Source: Hymenobacter telluris (GTDB lineage Bacteria; Bacteroidota; Bacteroidia; Cytophagales; Hymenobacteraceae). From it: 64,000 nucleotides of DNA. The stretch spans positions 1-64,000 of the forward strand of contig NZ_JAFLQZ010000003.1 in the NCBI RefSeq assembly GCF_017313265.1. Reading direction: 5' to 3'. Both the position numbers and the translations under genes were made by a program. Shown piece after piece: positions 24,002 to 32,395 of the stretch. Position 1 is the first letter of the stretch. Every line of letters begins with the position of its first letter. The notes under the pieces were generated by a model, which was given only the letters and a program-made list of their open reading frames with translations, was not told the origin of the DNA and did no database searches.

Positions 24002-25396
24002 CTACAAGTGAATCACTTCGCCGTAGGCGGCGGCGGCGGCCTCCATTACAGCCTCGCTCATGGTTGGGTGCGGATGCACCGACTTGATGATTTCGTGGCC
24101 GGTGGTTTCCAGCTTGCGGGCTACTACCACTTCGGCAATCATTTCGGTTACGTTCGAGCCAATCATGTGGGCACCTAACCACTCGCCGTACTTCTTGTCG
24201 AAAATGACCTTTACGAAGCCATCTTTCACGCCGCCTGCGGAAGCTTTGCCGGAGGCTGAGAAGGGGAATTTACCCACCAGCACGTCGTAGCCCTGCTTTT
24301 TGGCTTCGGCTTCGGTCAGGCCCACCGAGGCAATTTCCGGCGTAGCGTAGGTGCAGCCGGGGATGTTTTGGTAGTTGAGCGGCTCGGGGTGATGACCGGC
24401 AATTTTCTCAACGCAGATGATACCCTCAGCCGACGCCACGTGCGCCAGGGCTGGGCCAGGTACAATGTCGCCGATGGCGTAAATGCCGGGCACGTTGGTC
24501 TGGTAGTAGTCGTCGACGATGACGCGGCCTTTCTCCACCTTGATGCCCAGCTCTTCCAAGCCGATGTTCTCTAGGTTGGTGCTCACGCCCACGGCGCTCA
24601 GTACCACGTCGCAGGCAATTTGCTGCTCGCCTTTCTCTGTTTTGATGGTCACGTTGCAACCGTCGCCAGCGGTGTCCACTTTGGTTACCTCGGCGCTGGT
24701 CAGCACGTTGATGCCCATTTTCTTGAACGACTTTTCCATCTGGCGCGAAACCTCCTCGTCCTCCACGGGCACGATGCGGGGCAGGTACTCCACCACCGTC
24801 ACCTCCGAACCCATAGCGCGGTAGAAGTAGGCAAACTCAACCCCGATAGCACCCGAACCCACCACCACCAGGCGCTTGGGCTGTTTTTCGAGGCTCATGG
24901 CTTTGCGGTAGCCGATAATTTTTTTGTCGTCGATGGGGAGGTTGGGCAGCTGGCGGGCGCGGGCGCCGGTAGCCAGAATGATGTGCTTGGCTTCTACCGT
25001 ATCCTTGGTACCGTCGGCTTTGGTGAGCTCCACTTTGCCGGGGGCCAGCAGCTTGCCAGTGCCCATGATGGCGTCAATCTTGTTCTTTTTGAACAGGAAG
25101 TTGATGCCCTTGCTCATGCCATCGGCCACGCCGCGGCTGCGGTTTACCACGGCGTTGAAATCGAAGCTTACGCCTTCGGCCTTCAGACCATATTCACTGG
25201 CGTGGTTGAGGTATTCAAACACCTGAGCACTTTTGAGCAAGGCTTTGGTGGGAATGCAGCCCCAGTTGAGGCAGATGCCGCCGAGGGATTCCCGCTCGAT
25301 GACGCCAACTTTCAGACCAAGCTGGGAGGCGCGGATGGCGGCTACGTAGCCGCCCGGCCCAGAGCCGACCACGACCAGGTCGTATTGCAATGCCAT
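24002..25396 (-). CDS. lpdA: Dihydrolipoyl dehydrogenase (E3)
   Basis: A 464-residue FAD disulfide reductase that reoxidises lipoamide in the 2-oxoacid dehydrogenase and glycine cleavage complexes. The FAD motif VVVGSGPGGYVAAIRA is at residues 8-23, the redox pair is in GGICLNWGCIPTK (Cys42/Cys47), NAD binding is in VVVGSGAIGVEFA, and the base is in HPHPTMSEAVMEA near the C-terminus. The length is normal. A consensus -7 box TATCTTTG lies at 25472-25479 on its strand, about 75 bases upstream. Confidence 0.97.
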   Translation of the reverse strand: MALQYDLVVVGSGPGGYVAAIRASQLGLKVGVIERESLGGICLNWGCIPTKALLKSAQVFEYLNHASEYGLKAEGVSFDFNAVVNRSRGVADGMSKGINFLFKKNKIDAIMGTGKLLAPGKVELTKADGTKDTVEAKHIILATGARARQLPNLPIDDKKIIGYRKAMSLEKQPKRLVVVGSGAIGVEFAYFYRAMGSEVTVVEYLPRIVPVEDEEVSRQMEKSFKKMGINVLTSAEVTKVDTAGDGCNVTIKTEKGEQQIACDVVLSAVGVSTNLENIGLEELGIKVEKGRVIVDDYYQTNVPGIYAIGDIVPGPALAHVASAEGIICVEKIAGHHPEPLNYQNIPGCTYATPEIASVGLTEAEAKKQGYDVLVGKFPFSASGKASAGGVKDGFVKVIFDKKYGEWLGAHMIGSNVTEMIAEVVVARKLETTGHEIIKSVHPHPTMSEAVMEAAAAAYGEVIHL

Positions 25397-25718
25397 AGTG
25401 TATTCAGGTTGAAGGTGAGAATGGAGAATATAGAGTCCCGCTGCCAGCTAAGTATGCCGCCAAGGGGTCGGCAAAGATAGGCAGGCGGCGCGTCTCCCCA
25501 ACAGCTACAGCCCGCCGGTAATTCCCAGGCTCGGGCCTGCGGTAGCCGAAGCCGCGCTACACCCCGTATAAAGCTTGATTTGGAGCTATACGCAGGCTCG
25601 CAGCCACTTTCACCAGATTAGCACGTATAACATATCGTAGCAAAATCTGGTGGTTTTCGTTGAAATCCGTATCTTCTACGCTCCGTTCTCCCTCCCTCTC
25701 GCGCCCCTTTGCTCTGTT

Positions 25719-26426
25719 ATGATTTGCCGCCTGTTTTTACTTCTTTCTGCTGCCGGCCTTGTATTGACTTGCACGCAGTGTGCTACCTCCGAAAAAGAAA
25801 GATTAACTCCTGCCTCGCAGCGGGCATTTCGGCTGGAGCGGGCGGCCCCGCTGGTTATGCCGGATACCACGCCGCTGGTTACGGCCAGCGCCACGGTAGC
25901 GGCACCCGACACAGAAGTTGACCCGGCGGCAAATACCGACTATGCTGCTACTGCCCCGGAAGCTGTAGCCGTTAGCGCCCCGGCCGATGTGCGCGGCTTG
26001 CTGGCGCGGGCCAGGGCCAAGTGCCACTTAAAGGAGTATACCACCGGCATTGCCTACCTGAACATGGCCCTCCGCTTCGCTCCTACCAATGCCGATGCGT
26101 ACTACCAGCGCGGCCTGACCCGGCTGAAGCTCAAGCAGTACCCCGCCGCCATTACCGATTTCACGAAGGCCACCCAATACAACCCGCAGTGCAAGGAGGC
26201 GTATTTCGGGCGCGGCGTGGCTCGAATGCAAACCCTCAATTTCCGGGCCGCCATTCCCGATTTCACGGCTGCCATCAATCTGGATGCAGAGTTTGCCGAT
26301 GCCTACGAATACCGGGGCATCAGCCATGCATCGCTCAACAAGCCCACCGAAGCCAAAGCCGACTTGGCAAAGGCTTTTTCGCTCAACCCCGAGGCCGAGA
26401 AAAGCCTGCGCCGCTACACGGAGTAG
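25719..26426 (+). CDS. TPR-repeat protein, probably exported
   Basis: A 235-residue protein starting MICRLFLLLSAAGLVLTCTQ, a signal sequence with Cys residues that could serve as a lipobox. An Ala/Pro/Thr-rich linker follows (residues about 45-90). Three tetratricopeptide repeats come next: CHLKEYTTGIAYLNMALRFAP, AYYQRGLTRLKLKQYPAAITD and AYFGRGVARMQTLNFRAAIPD, with a fourth partial one. It is probably a scaffold for protein interactions in the envelope. The longer upstream frame is rejected because it has no signal sequence at its start. The gap 25397-25718 holds only the lpdA promoter and short palindrome remnants. Confidence 0.8.
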   Translation: MICRLFLLLSAAGLVLTCTQCATSEKERLTPASQRAFRLERAAPLVMPDTTPLVTASATVAAPDTEVDPAANTDYAATAPEAVAVSAPADVRGLLARARAKCHLKEYTTGIAYLNMALRFAPTNADAYYQRGLTRLKLKQYPAAITDFTKATQYNPQCKEAYFGRGVARMQTLNFRAAIPDFTAAINLDAEFADAYEYRGISHASLNKPTEAKADLAKAFSLNPEAEKSLRRYTE

Positions 26427-26485
26427 TAGCACATGGCTGCGGCATAGCGCACAAAACAGTTGCGTTGCTAATCCAGCGCTTACGG

Positions 26486-27727
26486 TTACTTACTGCCTAC
26501 CAACAGCTTGAGGTAGAAGCTAGGCTTGCGCAGCCGTTCGCGCATATCAATGTCCAGGAACATCATCGACAGGGTTTCGGCAATGGTGGGGTTGTTGGCC
26601 GCACGGTTGGCAATGAAGTTAAACAGCCATGGGTAGTTGAGCAGCCGCTGCATCACGCCACTTAGGCGTAATTCCTGCCCTAGGCGGTTGTACACGGCCT
26701 TATCGTAGCCGGCCAGAAACTGCGCGGTGAACTGCCGGGCGGCCAGAGCCCGGCCGGCCCAGTCGGCGGCGTGGCGGCCCGATACCATGGCGTGGCTGAT
26801 GCCTTCGCCACTAAATGGGTCGATGAGGGAGGCGGCGTCGCCGAGCAGCAGGTAGTTGGGGCCGGAAAGCTGGCGGCGCTTCGAGCCCAGCGGCAAGCCG
26901 AAGCCGCGCACCGGCCCGAGCCGTTCGGCTGTAGCAAACCGGTCTTTTAGAGCGGGGTGCGTAGCTAGCATGTCGGCGAGTTGCTCCCGCAGGTTCACTT
27001 TGCGCTTGGATACGGCTTCGGTGAGCATGCCCACACCCACGTTGGCCTCGCCGTTGGGCAGCGGAAACACCCACAGGTAGCCCGGCAGAAAGTCCTGGAT
27101 GAAGTGCAGCTCGATGAAATTATCAGGATGCAGCCCAGTTACGCCTCGGTAGTAGGCCCGCAGGCCGGCGCAATGGTGCGCTGGCTCCAAGGCGTGGCCC
27201 CCAATCTGGCGGGCAAATGTGGATTGGGCACCGTTGGCTACCAGCAGCAGCCTGGCTAGCACTACGGGGGCACCAGTACCGTCTTTGAGCAGCCAGCGGC
27301 CATCAGGCTGCTGCTCGTGCTGGCTGATTTCGATGCCTTCGCGCAACTCGATTTCGGGGCGGCGGCGCACTTCTTCTATCAGAAAATTATCGAAGTCGAT
27401 GCGCTTGCTGATGTGGCCGGCGGCTTGGTCGGCGGCGGGGTTGTAGCGCGGCTTGAACGGCACCGATAGGCGGCGGCCGTTGGGGGCGTAGAAGTCGATA
27501 CCCCACGAAGGCAGCTGTATGGGCGCAACTTCCAGCTGGGCTGGCAGGCTGACACCGATCCGGCGCAGCTCGGCCAGCACTTTGCCGCTGAGCGCATCAC
27601 CGCACACTTTGTCGCGCGGGAACGTGGCGCGGTCGAGGAGCAGGCACGGCTGGCCGGCATTGGCGAGGTGCAGCGCCGCCGTGGCACCGCCGGGGCCGGC
27701 GCCCAGAATACAGATGTCGACTTCCAC
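26486..27727 (-). CDS. FAD-dependent oxidoreductase, geranylgeranyl-reductase family
   Basis: A 413-residue flavoprotein. The dinucleotide-binding motif DICILGAGPGGATAALHLANAG begins four residues from the chosen start, a GTG at 27727. DGRPGDAASLIDPFSGEGI-like LLGDAASLIDPFSGEGISHAM is the second FAD motif, typical of the family. It probably reduces an isoprenoid or menaquinone-type lipid chain, but the substrate is unknown. A longer frame from 27784 would add 19 residues (MEICQSGAKNQKPPTKTHR) that are encoded largely by the inverted repeat at 27731-27875, so I do not accept it. It is divergent from fabG. Confidence 0.85.
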   Translation of the reverse strand: MEVDICILGAGPGGATAALHLANAGQPCLLLDRATFPRDKVCGDALSGKVLAELRRIGVSLPAQLEVAPIQLPSWGIDFYAPNGRRLSVPFKPRYNPAADQAAGHISKRIDFDNFLIEEVRRRPEIELREGIEISQHEQQPDGRWLLKDGTGAPVVLARLLLVANGAQSTFARQIGGHALEPAHHCAGLRAYYRGVTGLHPDNFIELHFIQDFLPGYLWVFPLPNGEANVGVGMLTEAVSKRKVNLREQLADMLATHPALKDRFATAERLGPVRGFGLPLGSKRRQLSGPNYLLLGDAASLIDPFSGEGISHAMVSGRHAADWAGRALAARQFTAQFLAGYDKAVYNRLGQELRLSGVMQRLLNYPWLFNFIANRAANNPTIAETLSMMFLDIDMRERLRKPSFYLKLLVGSK

Positions 27728-27730
27728 GCG

Positions 27731-27875
27731 GTGGGTTTTGGTTGGTGGTTTTTGGTTTTTTGCGCCTGATTGGCAGATTTCCAACTACGAAGATGGCAAC
27801 TTGCCGACAGTTGACGGGCAGATTCGCGCGGCCACTCTTCAAAAAACCAAAAACCACCAACCAAAAAACCAAAAT
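27731..27875. repeat. Inverted repeat with 7-mer-like GGTTTTT arms between divergent genes
   Basis: The left arm 27731-27762 and right arm 27840-27875 pair over about 30 bases (shared core TTGGTTGGTGGTTTTTGG). The arms read as diverged 7-mers such as TTGGTTG, GTGGTTT, TTGGTTT. The loop is about 77 bases. It fills the intergenic region between the flavoprotein gene and fabG and ends three bases before a fabG -7-like box. Confidence 0.85.
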
Positions 27876-27889
27876 CCTATCTTCGCCCC

Positions 27890-28639
27890 ATGACTAAACT
27901 GCTCGACGGAAAAGTGGCCCTCATTACGGGTGCCTCCAAAGGAATCGGCCGCGCCATTGCGGTGCATTTCGCCCAACTGGGCGCTCAGGTGGCTTTCACC
28001 TACCTCTCCAGCGTGGAGAAAGGCCAGCAGCTCGAAGAAGAGCTGGCCGCCCACGGCACCAAAGTGAAAGGCTACCGCTCCGATGCCTCGGTGTACGCGG
28101 AGGCTGAAAAGCTGGTGGAAGACGTGGTAGCCGAGTTCGGCAAGCTGGATATTCTGGTCAACAACGCCGGTATCACGCAGGATGGCCTACTGATGCGCAT
28201 GAGCGAGCAGCAGTGGGACCAGGTAATGGCCGTTAACCTGAAATCGGTGTTCAACCTTACCAAAGCCGCCACCAAGCCCATGATGCGCGCCAAAGCCGGC
28301 AGCATCGTAAACATGACCTCGGTGGTCGGTATCAAAGGCAACGCCGGCCAAGCAAACTATGCGGCTTCAAAATCGGGCATTATCGGCTTCACGAAGTCGG
28401 TGGCGCTGGAACTGGGCTCGCGCAATATCCGCTGCAACGCCATTGCGCCGGGCTTCATTGAAACCGAAATGACCGATGCCCTCGACCAAAAGCAGGTAGA
28501 TGAGTGGCGCAAGGCAATTCCGCTTAAGCGCGGCGGCTCGCCCGAAGACGTAGCCAAAGCCACCGCCTTCCTCGCCTCCGACAACAGCAGCTACATCACC
28601 GGCCAAGTGTTGCAGGTGGATGGCGGCATGCTGACGTAG
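27890..28639 (+). CDS. fabG: 3-oxoacyl-ACP reductase
   Basis: A 249-residue SDR enzyme that reduces 3-oxoacyl-ACP with NADPH in fatty-acid elongation. TGASKGIG at residues 13-20 is the cofactor loop; NNAGIT follows at 91-96. The catalytic residues are Ser144, Tyr157 and Lys161 (NMTSVVGIKG and YAASK). The ending SSYITGQVLQVDGGMLT is typical of FabG. A TATCTTCG box lies four bases before the ATG, suggesting a nearly leaderless transcript. Confidence 0.93.
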   Translation: MTKLLDGKVALITGASKGIGRAIAVHFAQLGAQVAFTYLSSVEKGQQLEEELAAHGTKVKGYRSDASVYAEAEKLVEDVVAEFGKLDILVNNAGITQDGLLMRMSEQQWDQVMAVNLKSVFNLTKAATKPMMRAKAGSIVNMTSVVGIKGNAGQANYAASKSGIIGFTKSVALELGSRNIRCNAIAPGFIETEMTDALDQKQVDEWRKAIPLKRGGSPEDVAKATAFLASDNSSYITGQVLQVDGGMLT

Positions 28640-28657
28640 AACTTATCTACCGGAACT

Positions 28658-28702
28658 GTCATGCAGAGGCGCAGCCGAAGCATCTCGCGTGCTAACGTTG
28701 CA
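28658..28702. repeat. Left half of a second split inverted repeat
   Basis: GTCATGCAGAGGCGCAGC (28658-28675) is followed by CGAAGCATCTCGCGTGCT and AACGTTG, the inner sequence of the CGTCATGC...GAAGCATCTC family seen compactly at 33984. The outer 18 bases have an exact reverse complement at 29398-29415, on the other side of one gene. Confidence 0.8.
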
Positions 28703-28722
28703 GTAACTAATATCAACTTGAG

Positions 28723-29370
28723 TTGAAAAGAGTGAAACCAACTCAATCAAATCTTAACAACAGCCAATACTGGCTTACCGCTTTCTTACTGATTCCGGTA
28801 ATCTGTTCCATGCAGTTCGGCAGTGCGTACACTGTGGATAAAGGAATGAGCGTGCTTTACAGTGGCTTAGCGGGAGGAGTAGCGGGTGCGATTGGTATTG
28901 CTTGCTATTACTTCACTGAAAAACGCAAACCTATATTCCGTCTTGCAGTATTAATGATGCTAGCTGTGGTTGCGGCACTACCCACGGTCTTTTTGCCGCA
29001 TCCTGATGCACTCATGAGTAAAGACGGTGTCAAGTATTCCACTTGTCCCATCTGTGGCTATGTCGCTTACAGGTCACAAGAAAAGTCCTGCGACAACTGC
29101 GGTATAGAGTTGACTGAAGATGAAATGCGTCAAGCAGGTATATCTACTTTGGACTCACTAATTAATTTGGAACAAAGTTTTTACTTTATTCCAGACGATG
29201 AAAAGATGGCTATTGATTTCAATCAGCCCACTATTTCGGAAGACGGATACCTATTGGATAAGTCATGGAGTCCTACTATTTCCAAAGCTGCTGTTGAAAA
29301 GCAAGCAACTTATTACTACGAATTCAGGAAGAAATATCCTGTTAAGGTTCAAGTAATAAAGAAGCAATGA
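28723..29370 (+). CDS. Zinc-ribbon membrane protein of unknown function
   Basis: A 215-residue protein starting at a TTG (28723) or at a GTG nine bases later; no ATG fits. Three hydrophobic segments (about residues 15-32, 42-62 and 71-92) precede a zinc ribbon with CPICGYVAY and CDNCGIEL (residues about 107-127). The tail is charged and soluble. I do not recognise the family. It is AT-rich compared with fabG and the MFS gene and is enclosed by the inverted halves at 28658-28675 and 29398-29415, so it looks like an acquired cargo gene. Confidence 0.75.
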   Translation: MKRVKPTQSNLNNSQYWLTAFLLIPVICSMQFGSAYTVDKGMSVLYSGLAGGVAGAIGIACYYFTEKRKPIFRLAVLMMLAVVAALPTVFLPHPDALMSKDGVKYSTCPICGYVAYRSQEKSCDNCGIELTEDEMRQAGISTLDSLINLEQSFYFIPDDEKMAIDFNQPTISEDGYLLDKSWSPTISKAAVEKQATYYYEFRKKYPVKVQVIKKQ

Positions 29371-29397
29371 TTATCAGCTTAGTGAGAAGATAGAAGT

Positions 29398-29415
29398 GCT
29401 GCGCCTCTGCATGAC
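29398..29415. repeat. Right half of the second split inverted repeat
   Basis: GCTGCGCCTCTGCATGAC is the exact reverse complement of 28658-28675, and GTTCTTTC follows, as it also follows the family members at 11393 and 34080 (GACGTTCT). The inner part of the arm present on the left is missing here. Confidence 0.8.
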
Positions 29416-29456
29416 GTTCTTTCGGCTTATCGTCCGCTTTTTTCAAACAACATTCC

Positions 29457-29509
29457 AACGTGTCGGGTTGTGTAGGCTTCCATTAGGGGCCTGCGCGGCC
29501 CGACACGTT
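29457..29509 (+). promoter_or_regulatory. Stem-loop upstream of the MFS exporter gene
   Basis: AACGTGTCGGG (29457-29467) pairs exactly with CCCGACACGTT (29499-29509), followed by TTCTATTG. The 31-base loop has its own GGC/GCC pairing. It ends 40 bases before the MFS start codon, so it could be an attenuator-like terminator, a leader structure or an operator. It matches no riboswitch class that I know. Confidence 0.45.
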
Positions 29510-29549
29510 TTCTATTGCGCCTCTTCCTGAACGCGCAAACAACCCCTCC

Positions 29550-30725
29550 ATGAAATCAAAACTAGCACTGGTTCCCCTCACGCTGGGCGGGTTCGGCATC
29601 GGCATGACGGAATTCGTCATGATGGGCATTCTGCCGGATATTGCCAAGGCCATGCACATTACCATTCCGGCGGCCGGGCACTTCATTTCGGCGTATGCGC
29701 TGGGCGTGGTGGTGGGGGCGCCGCTGCTGGTGGCACTTACCGTAAAAATGCCGCCCAAGCGGATTCTGGCTTTGCTGATGGCCTTGTTTGCTTTTGGCAA
29801 CGGTTTGTCGGTGCTGGCTTCCAGCTACCACCTCATGCTGCTGACCCGGTTTCTGTCGGGGCTGCCGCACGGCGCGTTTTTCGGGGTAGGCGCGGTGGTA
29901 GCGGGGCGGCTGGCCGAGCCGGGCAAAGAGGCGCGGGCCATTTCGATGATGTTTGCGGGCCTGACGTTTGCCAACATCATCGGGGTGCCGATTGGCACGT
30001 ATCTGGGCCACAACTACGGCTGGCAGATTCCCTTTGTGCTGATTGTGGTGGTGGCCTCCCTCACGGTACTGAGTGTGTGGCGTTGGTTACCGGTGCTGCC
30101 CGCCAAGGAAACCAACTTGCGGCAGGAGTTTCAGGCTTTCAGGCACTTAGAGCCCTGGATGATTATCGGCATCACGATTCTGGGCAACGGTGGCTTTTTT
30201 GCGTGGTTCAGCTACATCGTGCCGCTGTTTACGGAAGTGGCGGGGTTCAGCAACAACGCCGTTACGTTTCTGATGGTGCTGGCGGGCGTGGGCATGTCGT
30301 TGGGTAACCTGCTGGGCGGCTGGCTCACCGACCGAATGTCGCCGCTACGGGCTACCACCTGGCTGCTGCTGGCCATGACGGCTTCGCTGCTGCTGGTTCC
30401 GCTGGCGGCGCAGCATCAGGCAACTACCATTCTCATCACCATGCTGACCGGGGCGCTGGCTTTTTCTACGGCCGCCCCCATCCAAATGCTGATGATCCGG
30501 TCGGCGAAAGGCTCGGAGATGCTGGCGTCCTCCTTGAGCCAATCGGGCTTCAACACCGGCAATGCGCTGGGCGCGTATTTGGGCGGCTTGCCCATTGCGG
30601 CGGGCTTGGGCTACACTTCGCCCGATTGGGTGGGCGCGGCTTTGGTGCTGAGCGGTATTGCGTTTTGCGTGGCGCTGGTTTTCCGGCGGCGTAACAAGGT
30701 TAGAGTGCAACTGGCTCTTCAGTAG
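29550..30725 (+). CDS. MFS transporter, DHA1/AraJ-like
   Basis: A 391-residue protein with twelve predicted membrane helices and no large loops. It starts MKSKLALVPLTLGGFGIGMTEF, where GIGMTEFVMMG is typical of AraJ/sugar-efflux-type DHA1 proteins. GRLAEPGKEARAIS and GNLLGGWLTDRMSPLRAT are the inter-helix loops of the two halves. It probably exports a sugar, drug or metabolite by proton antiport; the substrate is unknown. A stem-loop lies in its leader. Confidence 0.9.
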   Translation: MKSKLALVPLTLGGFGIGMTEFVMMGILPDIAKAMHITIPAAGHFISAYALGVVVGAPLLVALTVKMPPKRILALLMALFAFGNGLSVLASSYHLMLLTRFLSGLPHGAFFGVGAVVAGRLAEPGKEARAISMMFAGLTFANIIGVPIGTYLGHNYGWQIPFVLIVVVASLTVLSVWRWLPVLPAKETNLRQEFQAFRHLEPWMIIGITILGNGGFFAWFSYIVPLFTEVAGFSNNAVTFLMVLAGVGMSLGNLLGGWLTDRMSPLRATTWLLLAMTASLLLVPLAAQHQATTILITMLTGALAFSTAAPIQMLMIRSAKGSEMLASSLSQSGFNTGNALGAYLGGLPIAAGLGYTSPDWVGAALVLSGIAFCVALVFRRRNKVRVQLALQ

Positions 30726-30734
30726 CGTTCTAAC

Positions 30735-30866
30735 GGGGCCTCACCCCCGGCCCCTCTCCCGTGGAGAGGAGTGCGTTCAACGGTCAGCAAATAACAATTC
30801 GTCGGGCTCCCCCTCTCCTTTTCATGTCGCGCATCAAGCGAGTGTAGGGGACTGGAGGTTGAGGTT
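30735..30866. repeat. Degenerate CTCACCCCC...CCCTCTCC repeat between convergent genes
   Basis: The left part GCCTCACCCCCGGCCCCTCT (from 30738) resembles the arm of the element at 32249-32382, and the right end GGGGACTGGAGGTTGAGG resembles its complement with many changes. It fills the gap between the MFS gene and the GH144 gene and is probably a decayed member of that family. Confidence 0.5.
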
Positions 30867-30873
30867 CCGTTTG

Positions 30874-32235
30874 TTACTTTTTCAGCTGCGGGCTCTCGAA
30901 ACCAAGCTTATTAAGGCCCCGCTGCACATCGGGGCTGCTCATGAACAGCTTCCAGAGCAGGCCGGTCCGGTGGTTTTCTATCATCACTACAATGGGGCCC
31001 TGGTCGATGGCGAGGTGCGACTTGGCGTACCAGTTGTGGTGCTCACTGAAGCCGTCCACAAAGCCGTACTCGCTCCAGATATTGTCGCCAAGGTCGTTGT
31101 AGAAGTGTTTCAGCGCGGCCATTGATTCCTGCGGCGCATAGGGCATGGCCGACAGGGCGGCGGTGGGCGAAATCACGCCCAAATCTTCGCTGGGCGAGTG
31201 GGCGGCGTAGCCTTTGTAGCTGTCGGAGGCAGTGAGGCCCCAATTGTTGGGGCCATAGCCTTTGTATTTCTTGGGGTTATCGACGCAGTAGGCGTAGTTG
31301 ATGCGGGTATGGGCCTGGTTTTGCTGCATGTAATCGGCGTACTGGTCTTTGAGGCCGCGCGGGTCGAGGCCCATGAACGAGTAGTGCGAGAAGAACAGCG
31401 GCCCGCCGTAGTCGAAGCCCAGCGGCAGCTTGATTTTGTAGAACTCCTTGCCGTTTTTGAAGTAGTCGCCGGTGGCCCAGCCCTGGTCGTACACTTTCTT
31501 ATCAATAGCGTATTTCGGCGACGACGCGGCCAGCACGTAGGTAATCAGGCACTCATTCCAGCCGTGAATCTGGTGGTTCATGCTCCAGCCGTTGTTGGGG
31601 CTCCAGTGCCAGTACAGCACATTCTGGCCGCCTTGGGTGTGCCAGTTCCACTCCACGTTTTCCCACATCCACAGAATGTGGTTGCGCACGTCCCGCTCGG
31701 TTTGGGTTTCCTGGGTGAAATACTGGCGGGCACAAATCAGGCCCTCAAACAGAAACGAAGTTTCCACCAAATCGGCCCCATCATCCTTCTGGCTGAACCG
31801 GATGGTCTTGCCCGTCGCCCCGTTCAGCCAGTGCGGAAACACCCCGTGAAACGAATCGGACTTCTCCAGAAACTTCACGATTTTGAGGATGCGCGTGGCG
31901 GCCTGCTCTCGCGTAATCCACTTGCGGTCCGCCGCCACGATAATGGCCATGATGCCGAAGCCCGTGCCACCAGTCGTCACCACCTCGTCGCCGTAGTCGA
32001 AGGACCGGTTGCTTCGCTCCCGCGCCATGCCGGACACCGGGTGCCCGAAGTCCCAGAAGTAGCGGAACGTCTGGCGCTGCACCTGGTCGAGCAGCTGCTC
32101 GTCGGAGAGGTTACGGGGGCGTTGCTTGGCGTTGAACTTGGCGGTGGCAGCCGGTGCTTTTTTGGCAGCGGGCTTTTGCTGCGCGAAAAGCAGGCCGGGC
32201 AGCAGCAGGCAGAGGAACAGGAGGTATGGTTTCAT
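30874..32235 (-). CDS. Secreted glycoside hydrolase, GH144-like (endo-beta-1,2-glucanase type)
   Basis: A 453-residue protein with a signal peptide (MKPYLLFLCLLLPGLLFAQ). The single (alpha/alpha)6-type catalytic domain has the features of the 'glucoamylase' family PF10091/GH144: TFRYFWDFGHPVSGMARERS, TGGTGFGIMAI, FSQKDDGADLVETSFLFEGL, WHWSPNNGWSMNHQIHGWNE and EHHNWYAKSHLAIDQGPI. Characterised GH144 enzymes cleave beta-1,2-glucan. The gene follows susC and susD on the same strand, so the substrate is probably a beta-glucan imported by that pair (inference). Confidence 0.87.
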   Translation of the reverse strand: MKPYLLFLCLLLPGLLFAQQKPAAKKAPAATAKFNAKQRPRNLSDEQLLDQVQRQTFRYFWDFGHPVSGMARERSNRSFDYGDEVVTTGGTGFGIMAIIVAADRKWITREQAATRILKIVKFLEKSDSFHGVFPHWLNGATGKTIRFSQKDDGADLVETSFLFEGLICARQYFTQETQTERDVRNHILWMWENVEWNWHTQGGQNVLYWHWSPNNGWSMNHQIHGWNECLITYVLAASSPKYAIDKKVYDQGWATGDYFKNGKEFYKIKLPLGFDYGGPLFFSHYSFMGLDPRGLKDQYADYMQQNQAHTRINYAYCVDNPKKYKGYGPNNWGLTASDSYKGYAAHSPSEDLGVISPTAALSAMPYAPQESMAALKHFYNDLGDNIWSEYGFVDGFSEHHNWYAKSHLAIDQGPIVVMIENHRTGLLWKLFMSSPDVQRGLNKLGFESPQLKK

Positions 32236-32248
32236 AGCGTACGAAAGA

Positions 32249-32382
32249 ACCTCACCCCCTAGCCCCCTCTCCTCGGGGAGAGGGGGGACTAGCTTTAGAG
32301 CTAGACTTAGTAAGAGAGTAAGAATTAGAAATCTAGAAGCTAGTCCCCCTCTCCCTGAGGAGAGGGGGCTAGGGGGTGAGGT
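32249..32382. repeat. Long inverted repeat (about 46-bp stem) between susD and GH144
   Basis: The arms 32249-32295 and 32337-32382 pair over about 46 bases with one mismatch and one extra base (ACCTCACCCCCTAGCCCCCT at the outer end, GGGGGACTAGCTT at the inner end). The 42-base loop contains AGAATTAGAAATCTAGAAGC, shared with the loop of the 61-207 element. It sits inside the operon, 13 bases upstream of the GH144 start. Confidence 0.92.
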
Positions 32383-32395
32383 ACACTCAACGAAC

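Noticed and set aside
27728..27784. ATG start of the flavoprotein at 27784
   Set aside because: The added residues come from the 27731 inverted repeat; the GTG at 27727 directly precedes the FAD-binding motif.
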